This document shows positions 6,398 to 13,235 of a stretch of 30,023 nt of DNA, piece by piece (positions within the stretch are counted from its first letter, which is position 1; each line of letters begins with the position of its first letter). Position numbers and translations under genes: made by a program. The stretch lies in contig NZ_MXAN01000019.1 in assembly GCF_002027545.1 (NCBI RefSeq), positions 50,734-80,756 of the forward strand, written 5' to 3'. A model generated the notes under the pieces. The model made no database searches. It saw nothing but the letters and a program-made list of their open reading frames with translations, and was not told the origin of the DNA. Origin of the DNA: Moraxella lacunata. Its GTDB lineage: Bacteria; Pseudomonadota; Gammaproteobacteria; Pseudomonadales; Moraxellaceae.

Positions 6398-7753
6398 TTA
6401 TTTTCTTAACCCATACTGATACGGCACGCCCAACTCACGCAAAGTTGAACCTTCATAATCAGCATGATAAATCCCACGCTCCTGCAAAATCGGTACGACT
6501 TTTTCCACAAAATCTTGCACGCCTTTTTGGCTGTCGGGGGCGAGCGAAAAGCCGTCTGTTGCCCCTGCTTTGAACCAGTTTTCCATAAAGTCCGCCACAT
6601 CGGTTGCCGTGCCGACCACCACAGGGTGGTAGTTAATCACGCCATTGGCAAGGGCTTCTTTGGGCGACATACCTTGTTTGATGAGTTCTACCGCTCGTGG
6701 CGAGCGTGGGTCGTGTGGGTGCGGTGTCGCCTGATTTTGCAAATGTTTTGGCAAAGGCTCATTCAAATTAAGCCCATGCAAATTCACGCCAATCATCGCC
6801 GACAAATAGCGAATTTGCCCATAAAATTCCTCATCACTCATAAAATCAATGAGCTTCATTCTGCGAGCCAACGCTTCTTCATACGTGTCGCCAATCGTGA
6901 ACATAAATCCGCTAAACATATTGATGTCGTCAGCGTTTCTGCCGTGCTGTATGGCACTTTGTTTGAGTACATTGCGGTAGGCTCGTGCTTCGTCAATCGT
7001 AAACGGATTGGCATACACGCCACTGGCAAAACGCCCAGCCAGCTCCACCCCCTCTGGACTTGGGCCTGCCTGAAAAATCGGCGGTTGCCCCTGTGGTGTG
7101 GCAGGAATGGGCAATGCCCCTTTGACTTGGTAATGCTTGCCTTGGTAATGGGCAGGCTTGATTTGGCTCATGTCGGCAAACACGCCTGTGGCTTTGTCAG
7201 TGATGTAGGCATTTTCGCCAAACCCGCCCCACAAGGTTTGCACCGCTTCCACCATTTCGTGTGCCATTTCGTAGCGTGTGGTCGTATCAGGCAGGGGCTT
7301 GTCGCCAAAATTGTAGGCGGTCTCTCGTGTGCCTGTGGTAACCGCATTCCAGCCGACACGCCCTTGGCTTAATGTGTCCAGCGTTTTTAATTGACGAGCC
7401 AAATTGTAGGGCAGGTTGTAAGTGGTGGAAAAAGTCGCCACCATGCCGATTTTTTGTGTGGCGTAGGCAACGGCAGAGAGCATAACCATGGGTTCAAGCG
7501 GAAAGGCAGGCGAACGGGTGGAAATGTCCGTGCCACCGCCCCCCCCACCAAAAGACGGGGTATCAGCGATAAAGAGCGTGTGGATTTTGCCTTTTTCGGC
7601 CGTTTTTGCCATTTGGGCATAAAAATCAATGTCGGTATAGGCACGCTCGTTGCTGTCGGCAAGTCGCCACGACTGGAACTCACCGCCATAACCTGAAACC
7701 AGTTGTAGGGCAAGTTTCATTTGTTTATTGGCATTGTCAAGATAATCAGCCAT
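6398..7753 (-). CDS. LLM class FMN-dependent monooxygenase (NtaA/SnaA/DszA type)
   Basis: This 451-residue TIM-barrel flavoenzyme belongs to the NtaA/SnaA/DszA group, which uses FMNH2 from a separate reductase to oxidise chelators, sulfur compounds or similar substrates. Family hallmarks include FIADTPSF near residue 60, QGRVGWNAVTT near 130, and QAGPSPEGVELAGRFA near 230. The substrate cannot be told from sequence, and no flavin reductase lies nearby. Codons for FGGGGGGT use a run of eight G (C8 at 7539-7546), a possible slippage site. The start at 7753 is preceded by GAGAG; the in-frame ATG at 7720 (MKLALQLV) is a plausible alternative and fits the usual N-terminus. Confidence 0.88.
   Translation of the reverse strand: MADYLDNANKQMKLALQLVSGYGGEFQSWRLADSNERAYTDIDFYAQMAKTAEKGKIHTLFIADTPSFGGGGGGTDISTRSPAFPLEPMVMLSAVAYATQKIGMVATFSTTYNLPYNLARQLKTLDTLSQGRVGWNAVTTGTRETAYNFGDKPLPDTTTRYEMAHEMVEAVQTLWGGFGENAYITDKATGVFADMSQIKPAHYQGKHYQVKGALPIPATPQGQPPIFQAGPSPEGVELAGRFASGVYANPFTIDEARAYRNVLKQSAIQHGRNADDINMFSGFMFTIGDTYEEALARRMKLIDFMSDEEFYGQIRYLSAMIGVNLHGLNLNEPLPKHLQNQATPHPHDPRSPRAVELIKQGMSPKEALANGVINYHPVVVGTATDVADFMENWFKAGATDGFSLAPDSQKGVQDFVEKVVPILQERGIYHADYEGSTLRELGVPYQYGLRK
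7539..7546. repeat. C8 homopolymer (G8 in the coding strand) in the monooxygenase gene
   Basis: Eight C in a row encode part of a glycine run near residue 70. Tracts of this kind are known phase-variation sites in Moraxella and Neisseria; here the tract is at the in-frame length. Confidence 0.9.
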
Positions 7754-7886
7754 GTTATTTCTCTCTTATGGTTAGGGTATGGGGATATTATAGGTTTTTA
7801 TTTTTAAAATTTGAATGGCGAAAAATGGGAAGTTGGTTTTCGTTTTTGGAAAGATAAATTTTTCAGGCTGCCTGAACACACAAACA
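7754..7886. other. Intergenic region between monooxygenase and ars operon, with a DNA uptake-like sequence
   Basis: There is no gene. At 7862-7876 lies TTCAGGCTGCCTGAA, which contains AGGCTGCCTGAA (7865-7876) and, on the other strand, AGGCAGCCTGAA. From memory these equal two Neisseriaceae DNA-uptake-sequence dialects (Simonsiella and Kingella types). The segment 7827-7860 also resembles 15411-15445. Confidence 0.7.
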
Positions 7887-7930
7887 TCATTTCAATACAT
7901 ATTGAAATGAAAAGCACGCCCTGCTATACT
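7887..7930 (+). promoter_or_regulatory. ars promoter with ArsR operator
   Basis: A dyad with perfect 11-bp arms (TCATTTCAATA, centre CA) spans 7887-7910. Its right arm includes the -35 TTGAAA (7902-7907); a 17-bp spacer leads to the -10 TATACT (7925-7930). Repressor binding there would block RNA polymerase. A related dyad precedes arsC. Confidence 0.8.
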
Positions 7931-7938
7931 AACCGCCT

Positions 7939-8268
7939 ATGAATATGAACACCGAACACGCCAGCAAACTGTTTGAAAGTCTTGCTTCGCCCACACGCCT
8001 TGCCATTTTCCAAGCCCTGACCGCCGAAGGGGGGCGTGGTATGGTGGCGGGCGATTTGGCAAAACAGCTCAATCTTGCCCCCAATAATCTGTCGTTTCAC
8101 TTAAAAACTTTGGCAAACGCCAACCTTGTTTACAGTGAACAGCAGGGAAAATTTGTCCGTTATTTCGCCAATTTAGCGATGATGAACGGCTTGATTGAAT
8201 TTTTATTGCATCGCTGTTGTGAAAACGCAAGCGGTGGCGATTGCGAAAAATTTTGCCAATCGTGTTAG
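7939..8268 (+). CDS. arsR: ArsR family arsenic-responsive repressor
   Basis: This 109-residue winged-helix protein has the ArsR signature SPTRLAIFQAL and the DNA-reading region LAPNNLSFHLKTLANANLV. It lacks the classical ELCVCDL metal site. Instead it has a Cys-rich tail (Cys93, 94, 102, 106, 109), as found in ArsR variants that bind As(III) through C-terminal cysteines. It heads arsC and acr3 and probably represses the operon through the dyads at 7887-7910 and 8286-8309. The DNA uptake-like sequence upstream suggests arrival from a Neisseriaceae donor. The ATG at 7939 is followed by another at 7945; either could be used. Confidence 0.88.
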   Translation: MNMNTEHASKLFESLASPTRLAIFQALTAEGGRGMVAGDLAKQLNLAPNNLSFHLKTLANANLVYSEQQGKFVRYFANLAMMNGLIEFLLHRCCENASGGDCEKFCQSC

Positions 8269-8285
8269 CAAATTTTTTTGCCCAT

Positions 8286-8309
8286 TCATTTCAATAACTC
8301 TTGAAATAA
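8286..8309 (+). promoter_or_regulatory. Second ArsR operator in front of arsC
   Basis: The dyad TTTCAA-N6-TTGAAA (8289-8306) shares its arms with the operator at 7887-7910. It sits between arsR and arsC and may give arsC-acr3 separate or tighter control. Confidence 0.65.
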
Positions 8310-8319
8310 GGAACATACT

Positions 8320-8730
8320 ATGCATCCAATCAGCATTTATCACAATCCCAAATGCGGTACTTCTCGCAACACGCTGGCTTTGATTCGCCATTTGGGCATT
8401 GAGCCGACCATTATTCATTATCTGGACACCCCGCCCGATGAACGCACATTACGCCAACTGATTGAACAAATGAACATCACGCCCAGAGAGCTTTTACGAA
8501 GCAATGTGCCTGAATATCAACAATTTCATTTGGACAACGAGGTGAGCGATAACGACATCATTAAGGCAATGCTGACCGCCCCCATTTTAATCAACCGCCC
8601 GATTGTCATCACCGAAAAAGGCGTGCGTTTGTGCCGTCCAAGCGAAGTGTTTTTGAGCATTTCACCTGTGGCATTGCACAGTGATTTTGTCAAAGAAGAT
8701 GGCGAAATCATCCGCGTACAAGGGGCATAA
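8320..8730 (+). CDS. arsC: Glutaredoxin-type arsenate reductase
   Basis: This 136-residue thioredoxin-fold enzyme reduces arsenate to arsenite with glutathione and glutaredoxin in the cytoplasm. The active-site loop [11 protein letters not shown] with Cys12 matches the E. coli plasmid type, as do [11 protein letters not shown] and the arsenate-contact region [18 protein letters not shown]. Length is typical for the family. It is followed after 1 bp by the arsenite exporter gene, so reduction and export are coupled. Confidence 0.93.
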   Translation: MHPISIYHNPKCGTSRNTLALIRHLGIEPTIIHYLDTPPDERTLRQLIEQMNITPRELLRSNVPEYQQFHLDNEVSDNDIIKAMLTAPILINRPIVITEKGVRLCRPSEVFLSISPVALHSDFVKEDGEIIRVQGA

Positions 8731-8731
8731 A

Positions 8732-9745
8732 ATGGGCATTTTTGAACGGTTTTTGAGTGTGTGGGTGGGTTTGGCGATTTTGCTTGGCGTGGGGCTGGGT
8801 ATTTGGTTTACGCCTTATTTTCAATGGATTGCCACAATGCAGGTGGCTCAAATCAATTTGCCGATTGCGGTGCTGATTTGGCTGATGATTTATCCGATGA
8901 TGATACAAATTGACTGGCTTGCCATTAAAAATATCCGCCACAATCCCAAAGGGCTGTGGCTGACTTTAACGGTGAATTGGTTGATTAAGCCTTTTACGAT
9001 GGCACTTGTGGGCTGGTTGTTTTTTAAGGTGTTTTTTGCTGGCTGGGTAGATGAACAATCGGCAAGCGAGTACATTGCAGGTATGATTTTGCTTGGGGTT
9101 GCACCTTGTACGGCAATGGTTTTTGTTTGGTCTCAACTGGTCAAAGGCGACCCCAATTACACGCTGGTGCAAGTGTCTTTAAATGATGTGATTATGATTT
9201 TTGCCTTTGCCCCGATTGCAGGGCTACTTTTGGGTATGAACGACATCACAATCCCGTGGGACACGCTGTTTTTTAGCGTGTTGCTGTATTTGGTGTTGCC
9301 TTTGCTGGTTGGGCTTGCCACTCGCAAATCTTTGCAAGATGAACACAAAATTCGCCAATTCAGCCAGCGTTTTAAGCCTTTGTCTATCTTGGGATTGTTA
9401 TTGACGGTGGTGCTGTTGTTTGCGTTTCAGGCACAAACCATTGTGGATAAGCCGATGATTATCCTGCTGATTGCCATTCCTTTATTGGTGCAGACTTACG
9501 GCATTTTTGCCTTGAGTGCGATTTGGGCAAAATGGCTTAAATTACCCCACGCCATTTCCGCCCCTGCTTGCTTAATCGGCACAAGCAATTTTTTTGAATT
9601 GGCGGTGGCGGTGGCGATTGCTTTATTTGGTTTAAATTCAGGGGCGGCATTGGCAACGGTGGTGGGCGTGTTGGTTGAAGTGCCTGTGATGTTGTCGCTG
9701 GTGTGGTGGATAAACCGAAAATCGCTGGAAAATAAAGGGGTGTAG
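8732..9745 (+). CDS. acr3: ACR3 family arsenite efflux transporter
   Basis: This 337-residue inner-membrane protein has about ten hydrophobic helices. Two ACR3 hallmarks are visible: the helix-4 cysteine in [12 protein letters not shown] (Cys126) and the helix-9 glutamate in [18 protein letters not shown]. It exports arsenite driven by the proton-motive force. The ATG at 8732, one base after the arsC stop, gives the normal N-terminus; an upstream in-frame ATG lies inside arsC and would add 17 unrelated residues. The gene ends in a double hairpin with DNA uptake-like sequences. Confidence 0.93.
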   Translation: MGIFERFLSVWVGLAILLGVGLGIWFTPYFQWIATMQVAQINLPIAVLIWLMIYPMMIQIDWLAIKNIRHNPKGLWLTLTVNWLIKPFTMALVGWLFFKVFFAGWVDEQSASEYIAGMILLGVAPCTAMVFVWSQLVKGDPNYTLVQVSLNDVIMIFAFAPIAGLLLGMNDITIPWDTLFFSVLLYLVLPLLVGLATRKSLQDEHKIRQFSQRFKPLSILGLLLTVVLLFAFQAQTIVDKPMIILLIAIPLLVQTYGIFALSAIWAKWLKLPHAISAPACLIGTSNFFELAVAVAIALFGLNSGAALATVVGVLVEVPVMLSLVWWINRKSLENKGV

Positions 9746-9747
9746 GG

Positions 9748-9838
9748 TTTCAGGTTGCCTGAAAAATCCAATGCCGTCTTAAAATCACAAACCTTTAAGA
9801 CGGCATAAAAAACACCGCTTTATCAAAAGCGGTGCTTT
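9748..9838. terminator. End of ars operon: uptake-like dyad and two terminator hairpins
   Basis: Three inverted repeats follow one another. TTTCAGGTTGCCTGAAA (9748-9764) is a variant of the uptake-like sequence. GCCGTCTTAAA / TTTAAGACGGC (9773-9804) begins with ATGCCGTCTTAA, one base away from the Neisseria uptake sequence ATGCCGTCTGAA. CACCGCTTT / AAAAGCGGTG (9813-9834), flanked by A and T runs, is a bidirectional terminator shared with the DUF305 gene on the other strand. Confidence 0.75.
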
Positions 9839-9851
9839 TGCCTTATTGCCC

Positions 9852-10595
9852 CTACTGTTTTAGCCAATCTTCCATCAGCTTAATTTCAGGCTCTTGGGCA
9901 TTGATGATTTGCTTTGCCAAATCTTGCATTGCTTTATCTTTGCCGTATTCTAATTGCACTTTTGCCATATTGACCGCTCCCTTGTGGTGGGGAATCATCG
10001 CTTTGGCAAAGGCGACATCAGGGTCGGTCTCATAAATTGCCGTCATCATTTCGCCGTGTGAATTGTCCAAGGCATAGGCTTTGGCGTGTGGGGCGTTGGC
10101 GTTTTGGGTGGTCGTGTCTTTGCCATTCAGCCAGCCATTCATCAAGTCAATTTCGGCTTGTTGTCCATCAATAATCGCTTGGGCAAGCTTTCGCATTGTT
10201 TCGTCTTTGCCAAATTCAAGCTGTACTTTTGCCATCTCAACTGCTCCGATATGGTGCGGAATCATACCTTTGGCAAAAGCGGTATCAGCATCGGCAAGAT
10301 TGCCCGCTTTGCTCATCTCATCGCCCATCTTGTTCATCATTGCAAGATAGGCTTGGGTATGGGGCGGAGCATTTTGAGTGTCCATCGCCATAGCAGAGTG
10401 GTTCATATTGGCGTGGTTCATCTCTGCGTGCCCGTTTTGGTTATTTGGGCTGTCGTGGGTGGTTTGGGTGTGGTTATTGTCACCTACCATCGAGTGCGTC
10501 GGCACTTCGTTTTTGCCGTCGGTACAAGCGGTTAAAGTCGCCAAAACAACAGTGGCAGCGACAAGATGTACGGCACGGTTTTTGATGAATGTCAT
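9852..10595 (-). CDS. Tandem-DUF305 lipoprotein, probable copper-handling protein
   Basis: The 247-residue product has a lipoprotein signal ending in LTAC, a His/Met-rich linker (HAEMNHANMNHSAMAM), then two DUF305 repeats. These share FAKGMIPHH..AVEMAKVQLE and FAKAMIPHH..AVNMAKVQLE and are therefore an internal duplication. DUF305 proteins are ferritin-like four-helix periplasmic proteins often found with copper and silver resistance genes; the HH and Met residues are likely metal ligands. The start at 10595 has a good Shine-Dalgarno (AAGGAG); the longer frame upstream adds unrelated residues. It follows the metallothionein-like gene by 80 bp under the same CueR-type promoter, so a copper role in the envelope is the best inference. 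Confidence 0.85.
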   Translation of the reverse strand: MTFIKNRAVHLVAATVVLATLTACTDGKNEVPTHSMVGDNNHTQTTHDSPNNQNGHAEMNHANMNHSAMAMDTQNAPPHTQAYLAMMNKMGDEMSKAGNLADADTAFAKGMIPHHIGAVEMAKVQLEFGKDETMRKLAQAIIDGQQAEIDLMNGWLNGKDTTTQNANAPHAKAYALDNSHGEMMTAIYETDPDVAFAKAMIPHHKGAVNMAKVQLEYGKDKAMQDLAKQIINAQEPEIKLMEDWLKQ

Positions 10596-10675
10596 TGGAT
10601 TCTCCTTGTCAAAATGGGCATTGATAACATTGGGCAAATGACAGATTCGCCCAATGTCCATTTCACTATTTGGTT

Positions 10676-10822
10676 TTACGATTCACACGCACAGCCGTTG
10701 CAAGTGCAGTCATCACAAATGCAGGGCTCGCCATTTTGGCAGTTGCATTTTGGATTGCAATTTTGCCCTGTGCAAGATTGGCAACCGCAGTGGGCGTTTG
10801 GGTTTTTGATGATGTCGTTCAT
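10676..10822 (-). CDS. Small cysteine-rich metallothionein-like protein
   Basis: This 48-residue ORF is preceded by GGAGA at a proper distance from ATG. It holds 12 cysteines, many in CxC and CxxC pairs (HCGCQSC, CNPKCNC, CICDDCTC, CACES at the C-terminus), and almost no hydrophobic residues. Such a composition means a cytoplasmic thiolate metal cluster. It lies between a CueR-type divergent promoter and a DUF305 lipoprotein, so binding of Cu(I), as in other bacterial copper metallothioneins, is likely but not shown. It is short enough to be missed by automatic gene finding. I do not recognise a specific named family. Confidence in coding is high because of the motif pattern, Shine-Dalgarno and position. 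Confidence 0.85.
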   Translation of the reverse strand: MNDIIKNPNAHCGCQSCTGQNCNPKCNCQNGEPCICDDCTCNGCACES

Positions 10823-10909
10823 AACAATTCTCCAAATTAAAGGTTGATTATCAAAACAAAAACCGTTTTTAAACCACTAAAAACATTGCTTTTTTGTTTT
10901 AATGAGCGT

Positions 10910-10940
10910 ATTATAAAGTCTAACCTTATGTTAGGGTCAA
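10910..10940 (-). promoter_or_regulatory. CueR/MerR-type promoter (19-bp spacer) for the metallothionein operon
   Basis: On the minus strand the -35 TTGACC (10935-10940) and -10 TATAAT (10910-10915) are separated by 19 bp, the overlong spacer used by MerR-family activators that untwist DNA. The spacer contains an ACC...GGT dyad (ACCCTAACATAAGGT). cueR lies divergently at 10996. Confidence 0.85.
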
Positions 10941-10995
10941 GGGTTATTTTTACTTGATAACATTTTTTTTACACACCACTCAATAAGGAGCAACA

Positions 10996-11385
10996 ATGAA
11001 CATCGGACAAGCGTCTAAATCTACCCAACTTTCCGTCAAACAAATCCGTGATTATGAAAAAGCAGACTTATTAATTAACCCATCACGCAGTGAAGCAGGT
11101 TATCGGATTTATAACTCCAATGACATCGCTCGGCTAAAATTCATCGCCAAAGCCCGCAGCGTCGGTTTTTCGCTTGCACAGATTGGCGAGCTTTTGGCAC
11201 TGCAAGACAATCCACACCGCACAAGTGCTCAGGTCAAAACGCTCACCGCCAGTCATATTGATTTTTTATCCAATAAAATCAAAGAATTAAAATCAATGCA
11301 ACACACCCTGCAAGCGTGGAGCGATGCCTGCGGGGGCGATGACAATCCCGACTGCCCCATCTTAAAAGGCTTGAGCGATTTTTAA
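10996..11385 (+). CDS. cueR: Cu(I)-responsive MerR family activator
   Basis: This 129-residue protein has the MerR helix-turn-helix (MNIGQASKSTQLSVKQIRDYE), a dimerisation helix (about 78-110) and the metal loop ACGGDDNPDCP. Its cysteines fall at positions 112 and 120, the same as in E. coli CueR, which holds one Cu(I) or Ag(I) ion. A clear AAGGAG precedes the ATG. It should activate the divergent metallothionein and DUF305 genes through the 19-bp-spacer promoter at 10910-10940. No CopA ATPase or CueO oxidase gene is in the window, so the usual targets are elsewhere or missing. Confidence 0.92.
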   Translation: MNIGQASKSTQLSVKQIRDYEKADLLINPSRSEAGYRIYNSNDIARLKFIAKARSVGFSLAQIGELLALQDNPHRTSAQVKTLTASHIDFLSNKIKELKSMQHTLQAWSDACGGDDNPDCPILKGLSDF

Positions 11386-11445
11386 CCACTATCAAAGCAG
11401 ATGAATGCCATAGCTTGATAACAGCCGTGCATAACCATAAAAAAC

Positions 11446-12122
11446 TTATTTCAAATTCGCCTGATAAAACTCGGTTAATTTATCAACCACTTGGCTGACA
11501 CAATTATCTTGGTCGTATAAATCCATATGCCCAGCCCCTTTATCCAACAGCACATCGCCTTTGGCGTGGGTGCGTGTCAGGGCGATGACGGTTGCCCCTT
11601 GCATTTTGGCGATTTGGATTGCCGCCAAGCCGACCGAACTGGTTGCACCGCCCAGCACCACGACATCGCCTTTTTGCAGTTTGCCAAATTCCAACAGTCC
11701 GCCATAAGCGGTAACAAACGCCATCCAACTGGCGGACGCTTGCTCCATTGTCAGCGTGTCGGGGTGCTTGACCACGGCGTGTTTGGGCATATTGACCAGC
11801 TCGCCATAAGTGCCGTATTCGGTAAACATAAAGGACGGAATGACGCTGACCTTATCGCCAATGGCAAATTCGCTCACGCCATTGCCAATCGCTGTTACCA
11901 CGCCTGCCCCTTCGTAGCCCAAATCGCAGGGAACACAGGGTCAATCACATACGCCCCTTCACGGTACATCATCTCGGCACGGTACATCATCTCGGCACGG
12001 TTTAAACCAATGGCGTGGATTTGGATTTGTACTTCATCGGCTTTGGGGGCGGGGATTTGTACGTCAACGATTTGCAGGACATCAGGCGAACCTGTTTTGG
12101 TAAATTGAATTTGTTTGCTCAT
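11446..12122 (-). pseudogene. Zinc-type quinone oxidoreductase, frameshifted, with a hydrolase-like 3' end
   Basis: The N-terminal part (MSKQIQFTKTGSPDVLQIV...) and GYEGAGVV plus the nucleotide-binding stretch VVLGGATSSVGLAAIQIAK are those of NADPH:quinone reductase/MDR proteins, normally about 330 residues. A missing base near 11925-11930 (FPA / LGYEG junction) splits the frame, and AEMMYR is repeated by an 18-bp tandem duplication (11962-11997). After LLDKGAGH the sequence stops looking like this family and becomes MDLYDQDNCVSQVVDKLTEF, which resembles the C-terminus of alpha/beta hydrolases of the dienelactone-hydrolase-like type. A deletion joining two genes at a shared GAGH-coding stretch would explain this. 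Nothing active is expected. Confidence 0.75.
11962..11997. repeat. 18-bp perfect tandem duplication in the oxidoreductase pseudogene
   Basis: Two identical 18-bp units (11962-11979, 11980-11997) duplicate the residues AEMMYR in frame. This is the second fresh-looking tandem duplication in the window after 2305-2348. Confidence 0.93.
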
Positions 12123-12146
12123 TTTTTTCTCTTTAAGTAAATATTA

Positions 12147-12235
12147 AATCTCTTTCCAAACTAAAAATAAACCCTTATAAGTATTGGGGTTGAAGTTTTT
12201 AAAAATCCATAAAAATCAGGGTTTGGAAAGAAGTC
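12147..12235 (+). mobile_element. 89-bp MITE, copy 3
   Basis: This is a complete copy flanked by TA at 12145-12146 and 12236-12237. It lies between the start of the oxidoreductase pseudogene and the stop of the nitroreductase gene, both on the minus strand, and would be transcribed from the nitroreductase promoter. Confidence 0.9.
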
Positions 12236-12242
12236 TATTGAT

Positions 12243-12911
12243 TTAATCGTGGAAAAACACGGTTTCGCCTTGTGGGGCTCTGGGCTGACGAATGTCATTG
12301 GCTGGCGATTGGCTATCAGGTTTACCAAAAGACACGCCCACCATCAACTGATAATCATCAGATACGCCAAACTCTTCTCGTACCACATCAGGATACATCG
12401 CCAACAATAGCTGTGGCACGCTACCAAAACCACGAGCAGTCAAAGACAACATAAAGGTTTGTACAATCATACCCACATCCATTGCCGAAAACACATTGTC
12501 GCCAATTTTGGGCATAAAGAAAAAAGCACAATGCGGTGCACCATAAAAACGCACATTCTCTTCGGCAAAATTTTTACGACCTTCTTTATCGGCACGAGAG
12601 ATATTAAAAGCATCGTACAGGCGTTTGTAGGCATCACGCATACGCTCTTCATACACGCCGACAAAATTGGCTTGGTCATAACCAAAATCAGGGTTTGGCG
12701 TGCCATTTCTAAACCGCTCAACCAATTTATCGGACAAACGAGCCAATGCATCACCCGACACAATATGAATTTGCCAAGGCTGGGCATTGACCGCAGACGG
12801 GGAACGCAAGGTATCATCAAGTACCGCACCAATGTCGGCTTTGGATAAAGTTTCGGGCAAAAACTCACGAATGGATTGGCGAGTTTGAACGGCGGTTGAA
12901 AAATCAAGCAT
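12243..12911 (-). CDS. Nitroreductase family FMN enzyme
   Basis: This 222-residue protein shows the nitroreductase fold pattern: RQSIREF near residue 11 and SPSAVNAQPWQIHIV near 37 (FMN contacts), followed by the long helical dimer region and a C-terminal MVGVSFGKPD. These cytoplasmic homodimers reduce nitroaromatics, quinones or similar electrophiles with NAD(P)H. The upstream region contains a 56-bp element closely matching that between the metallo-hydrolase and LysR genes (14337-14392), so it may be a target of that LysR protein. The natural substrate is unknown. Confidence 0.88.
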   Translation of the reverse strand: MLDFSTAVQTRQSIREFLPETLSKADIGAVLDDTLRSPSAVNAQPWQIHIVSGDALARLSDKLVERFRNGTPNPDFGYDQANFVGVYEERMRDAYKRLYDAFNISRADKEGRKNFAEENVRFYGAPHCAFFFMPKIGDNVFSAMDVGMIVQTFMLSLTARGFGSVPQLLLAMYPDVVREEFGVSDDYQLMVGVSFGKPDSQSPANDIRQPRAPQGETVFFHD

Positions 12912-13023
12912 AAATTACTCCAAATAAATGATTTTGTTTAGGACGTGTTAAATTTACATCTTATTTTATAAAATGTTATCAATGTTCAATACGTCCAAAG
13001 ATAATGCCTATTTTAAAACAATA

Positions 13024-13079
13024 TTAAATTTGTTAAAATAACATAAACAACAAAACTCTTTTGCTAAATTAGCATAAAT
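13024..13079. promoter_or_regulatory. Nitroreductase upstream element, parallel to the LysR/metallo-hydrolase control region
   Basis: The 56-bp stretch matches 14337-14392 without gaps. Both share TTAAATTTGTTAAAATA, then 17 variable bases, then CTTTTGC, and then an AAAT-A-AGCATAAAT end. In the second copy the LysR ATG follows directly; here ATG has become ATA and no gene follows. Confidence 0.7.
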
Positions 13080-13093
13080 AGTTTTGATAAGAC

Positions 13094-13130
13094 AAAAAAC
13101 ACCGCTTTTATTTAAAAAACGGTGTTTTTT
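13094..13130. terminator. Bidirectional intrinsic terminator
   Basis: The hairpin AAAAAACACCG / CGGTGTTTTTT lies directly in front of MITE copy 4. It is oriented to end transcription of the metallo-hydrolase gene on the minus strand. Confidence 0.75.
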
Positions 13131-13134
13131 ATTA

Positions 13135-13223
13135 AATCTCTTTCCAAACTAAAAATAAACCCTTGTAAGTATTGGGGTTGAAGTTTTTAAAAATCTACAA
13201 AAATCAGGGTTTGGAAAGAAGTC
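13135..13223 (+). mobile_element. 89-bp MITE, copy 4
   Basis: This is a complete copy with TA at 13133-13134 and 13224-13225, located between the metallo-hydrolase stop and its terminator. It is nearly identical to copy 3, which suggests recent spread. Confidence 0.9.
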
Positions 13224-13235
13224 TATTATGTAAAA

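Larger units (their letters stand above)
12912..13235. other. Intergenic region with copied LysR-type control element, terminator and MITE
   Basis: There is no gene in this stretch. In order it holds the AT-rich promoter region of the nitroreductase, the element at 13024-13079 that is parallel to 14337-14392, the terminator at 13094-13130, and MITE copy 4. It looks like a place where a divergent regulator gene has been lost. Confidence 0.6.

Noticed and set aside
7058..7080. Uptake-like GCCTGCCTGAAAAATC inside the monooxygenase gene
   Set aside because: It matches only part of the 12-mer, lies within conserved coding sequence (FQAGPSPEG) and does not form the inverted repeat seen at the other sites.
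6464..7372. 302-codon open frame on the plus strand, antisense to the LLM monooxygenase
   Set aside because: It has no recognisable domain, no Shine-Dalgarno, and is Cys/His/Arg-rich in the manner of antisense frames. The minus-strand frame is a full flavin monooxygenase.
11386..11445. Short inverted repeat TATCAAAGC / GCTTGATA after cueR
   Set aside because: The stem is weak, the loop is long and there is no T-run, so it is not a convincing terminator.
11527..12108. 193-codon plus-strand frame opposite the oxidoreductase pseudogene
   Set aside because: It mirrors the coding bias of the minus strand and even contains the translated tandem duplication. No family features are visible.
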